From Bacteroidota bacterium (GTDB lineage Bacteria; Bacteroidota; Ignavibacteria; OLB7): DNA of 64,000 nt. This document shows positions 62,455 to 64,000 of this stretch, piece after piece. Under the pieces are notes generated by a model, which did not search any database, was not told the origin of the DNA, and saw nothing but the letters and a program-made list of their open reading frames with translations. How positions within the stretch are numbered: the first letter of the stretch is position 1; each line of letters opens with the position of its first letter. Where the stretch lies: NCBI GenBank assembly GCA_018266795.1, contig JAFDZV010000012.1:208687-272686 (forward strand), in the 5' to 3' direction. Both the position numbers and the translations under genes were made by a program.

Positions 62455-63290
62455 TGCCAGCACGGGATGGTATCGGTGTTCGGCTCGCGGAACAACGCCA
62501 TCGGCGTAACCAGAGGCGAATAGACCTTTGCGAGCGCCTCCCACATCGTATCCGCCGCCTTGCGATAGTACTTGCCGAGAGTCTGGGAGGGAGCCCATAG
62601 ATGCAGTAGCACGCCTGTGCGGGTATCGTACGTTTGAATCCGGTTCTGCCGCAGTTCCAGCAGGCTCAACTGATTGCCGTCGCGTGAGAGGAGAGGCGTC
62701 CCCGCACTGCCGACAAGTGTACTATCGGTCTCCTTCAGCTCGATGCCACCGGCGGTTATGCCCGCAGCGTCGATGGCGCACCGCACCAACGCATCAGGAA
62801 GCGGATGCGTCTGAAAGTGATGGAAGCGGGCCGTGATTTCACCATTTGGATCGATGACGAACATGGAGGGGGTGCCGCCGGGAGCAATCGGCAGGAGCCC
62901 CCGCAACTGCTCCTCGGAGCATGCCGTAACGTCGGCATCAGGGAAATACCTCCGCAGCGCCAGCCCTTCCTTCGGAACATCCGTGGCCACAACCACGAGC
63001 GGGCGAAACCGCAGATGCGCTCCCTGCGCAACGCGCAGCAATGCATTGACCGATGCGGCGCAGCATTGCGAGCAGTCGTTATACGACGTTGTAAAGACCA
63101 CAAGCGGCATCCGCAAACGCGGCGCCGGCGGATGCTGCTGCAGCCAGGACCAGAGGATGCCGCGCTGCGCGTTCGCTGTAGCGGGTGCGTGCTGTGCGAA
63201 CAGGTGATCGCTGGTTGTCGGCAACAGCAGGCAGCCACCCCAACAGATTACAACAATGCGATTGAATATGATGGTGGAGAGGATCTTCAT
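62451..63290 (-). CDS. exported redoxin-like protein, N-terminal part of a split gene
   Basis: A 279-residue frame with a signal peptide (MKILSTIIFNRIVVICWGGC ending FAQH). Residues 58-165 look like a thioredoxin-type domain: MPLVVFTTSYNDCSQCCAAS carries a CxxC-like pair, FRPLVVVATDVPKEGLALRR follows, then GGTPSMFVIDPNGEITARFH with the cis-Pro loop. Residues 195-275 start a propeller (LLELRQNRIQTYDTRTGVLL) and end abruptly at IPCWQ. The continuation lies in the next frame (61693-62454). Function may be thiol-disulfide exchange outside the cytoplasm. Confidence 0.65.
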   Translation of the reverse strand: MKILSTIIFNRIVVICWGGCLLLPTTSDHLFAQHAPATANAQRGILWSWLQQHPPAPRLRMPLVVFTTSYNDCSQCCAASVNALLRVAQGAHLRFRPLVVVATDVPKEGLALRRYFPDADVTACSEEQLRGLLPIAPGGTPSMFVIDPNGEITARFHHFQTHPLPDALVRCAIDAAGITAGGIELKETDSTLVGSAGTPLLSRDGNQLSLLELRQNRIQTYDTRTGVLLHLWAPSQTLGKYYRKAADTMWEALAKVYSPLVTPMALFREPNTDTIPCWQ

Positions 63291-63384
63291 GCGGATCTCC
63301 AGAAATAGAAAGAGCTGCGTGGCATTACAACCATTGGCGCATCATTATCCCATCCATCGTATAGAGGGAATAAAATCCATCCAT

Positions 63385-63424
63385 AAAAAGACCAAGCCCC
63401 CATGGAAATCGTCCATGAGGGCTT
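63385..63424 (-). terminator. rRNA operon terminator
   Basis: On the minus strand AAGCCCTCATGG pairs with CCATGGGGGCTT (one mismatched or wobble pair) and is followed by GGTCTTTTT. It lies 11 bases beyond the 3' end of 5S rRNA. Confidence 0.85.
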
Positions 63425-63435
63425 GTTGACAGGTC

Positions 63436-63549
63436 TTGGCGGCGTCCTACTCTCCCGTGCCGTTACCAGCAAAGTACCATCGGCGCTGCAGGGCTTAACT
63501 ACTCTGTTCGAGATGGGAAGAGGTGTTTCCCCTGCGCTATCACCACCAA
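63436..63549 (-). rRNA. rrf: 5S ribosomal RNA
   Basis: Read on the minus strand it starts TTTGGTGGTGATAGCGCAGG, has the conserved loop CCCATCTCGAACAGAG and ends GAGAGTAGGACGCCGCCAAG. The strands at the two ends pair. It lies about 155 bases downstream of 23S and before a terminator. Ends are accurate to a few bases. Confidence 0.95.
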
Positions 63550-63704
63550 ATTTTCTAAGAACTGCGCGCGGCACAAGTGCGCGCTGCAAGTGAAGTTGGA
63601 AAACGATCAGGCTGGATGCTCATCCGTGCATCACCAAGTCATGCAGACGCACCGAGCATGTGTCTACACTCGGAGGAATCCATGATTAATAAAAACACAT
63701 AGGA

Positions 63705-64000
63705 AAGTCTCACGGCTTATTAGTACTCCTTGGCTACACGTGTTGCCACGCTTCCACCTAGAGCCTATCAACCTGGTCATCTACCAGGAGCCTTGAGATC
63801 TGCTTGCGCAGATAGGGAAACCTAATCTTGGGGTAGGCTTCGTGCTTAGATGCGTTCAGCGCTTATCCTTTCTGGACATAGCTACCCAGCTGTGCCACTG
63901 GCGTGACAACTGGCGCACTATAGGTCCAGTCACTCCGGTCCTCTCGTACTAAGAGCGACACCCCTCAAGTTTCCTCCGCCCGCATAGGATAGGGACCGAA
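63705..64000 (-). rRNA. rrl: 23S ribosomal RNA, 3' end (partial)
   Basis: The plus strand shows the reverse complement of the conserved 23S 3' domain: TCACGGCTTATTAGTACTCC near the end, the domain VI region, and near 63940-63960 the complement of the sarcin-ricin loop (GGTCCTCTCGTACTAAG). The gene continues past the right edge. The 3' end is placed at about 63705. Confidence 0.95.

Noticed and set aside
63287..63589. Minus-strand open frame overlapping 5S rRNA
   Set aside because: The sequence is 5S rRNA with its terminator; the frame is incidental.

Overview
The window is high-GC DNA that most resembles a member of the FCB group, probably the Chlorobiota/Ignavibacteria/Kapabacteria branch. 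Three signs point there. Several secreted proteins end in type IX secretion (T9SS type A) C-terminal sorting domains. Several genes are preceded by the TAnnTTTG -7 element typical of Bacteroidota-type promoters. The ribosomal-protein and Rhs/YD-repeat content also fits. The phylum call is an inference; no marker phylogeny was possible.

Layout. 1-4500: housekeeping run prs, rplY, pth, rpsF, ssb, rplI on +, closed by a terminator. 4600-11120: mixed metabolic and regulatory genes (small cationic secreted protein, DUF4279, succinate-semialdehyde dehydrogenase, lipoprotein, ECF-like sigma factor with a small membrane protein, acyl-CoA dehydrogenase, RmlC-like cupin). 11675-15334: a 1219-residue T9SS surface protein. 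15600-23061: a sulfur amino-acid block. A SAM-I riboswitch with tandem terminators precedes metB-metX-hom. A polycysteine leader peptide and a strong terminator precede a CysO-type cysteine pathway (cysteine synthase, JAMM peptidase, MoaD/ThiS-like carrier, MoeB-rhodanese). 23495-34049: lipoprotein, YbbR protein, gcvT, prolyl oligopeptidase, SRPBCC protein, a repeat-rich spacer, and a very long DUF4175 coiled-coil membrane protein.

34188-41600 is an unstable zone. It holds two broken 5' copies flanking one intact glycine-rich secreted gene, a WD40/T9SS protein, two IS5-type elements with TTA target duplications (one intact, one with a frameshifted transposase), and AT-rich orphan genes. 40774-60070 is a minus-strand cluster of very large exported proteins: an FG-GAP/UnbV T9SS protein, an SpvB-like 1642-residue protein, a 981-residue protein, a LolA-like protein and a 2601-residue Rhs protein. 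The Rhs tail carries a PD-(D/E)XK-like nuclease signature. After a 1.6-kb stretch without genes comes a redoxin/propeller gene split by a frame change. The window ends in 5S rRNA and the 3' end of 23S rRNA on the minus strand.

Two systems stand out. The first is the sulfur block, where methionine and cysteine genes are each preceded by a different transcription-attenuation leader. The second is the exported multi-protein Rhs toxin locus, whose candidate immunity gene has been separated from the toxin tip by an insertion sequence.
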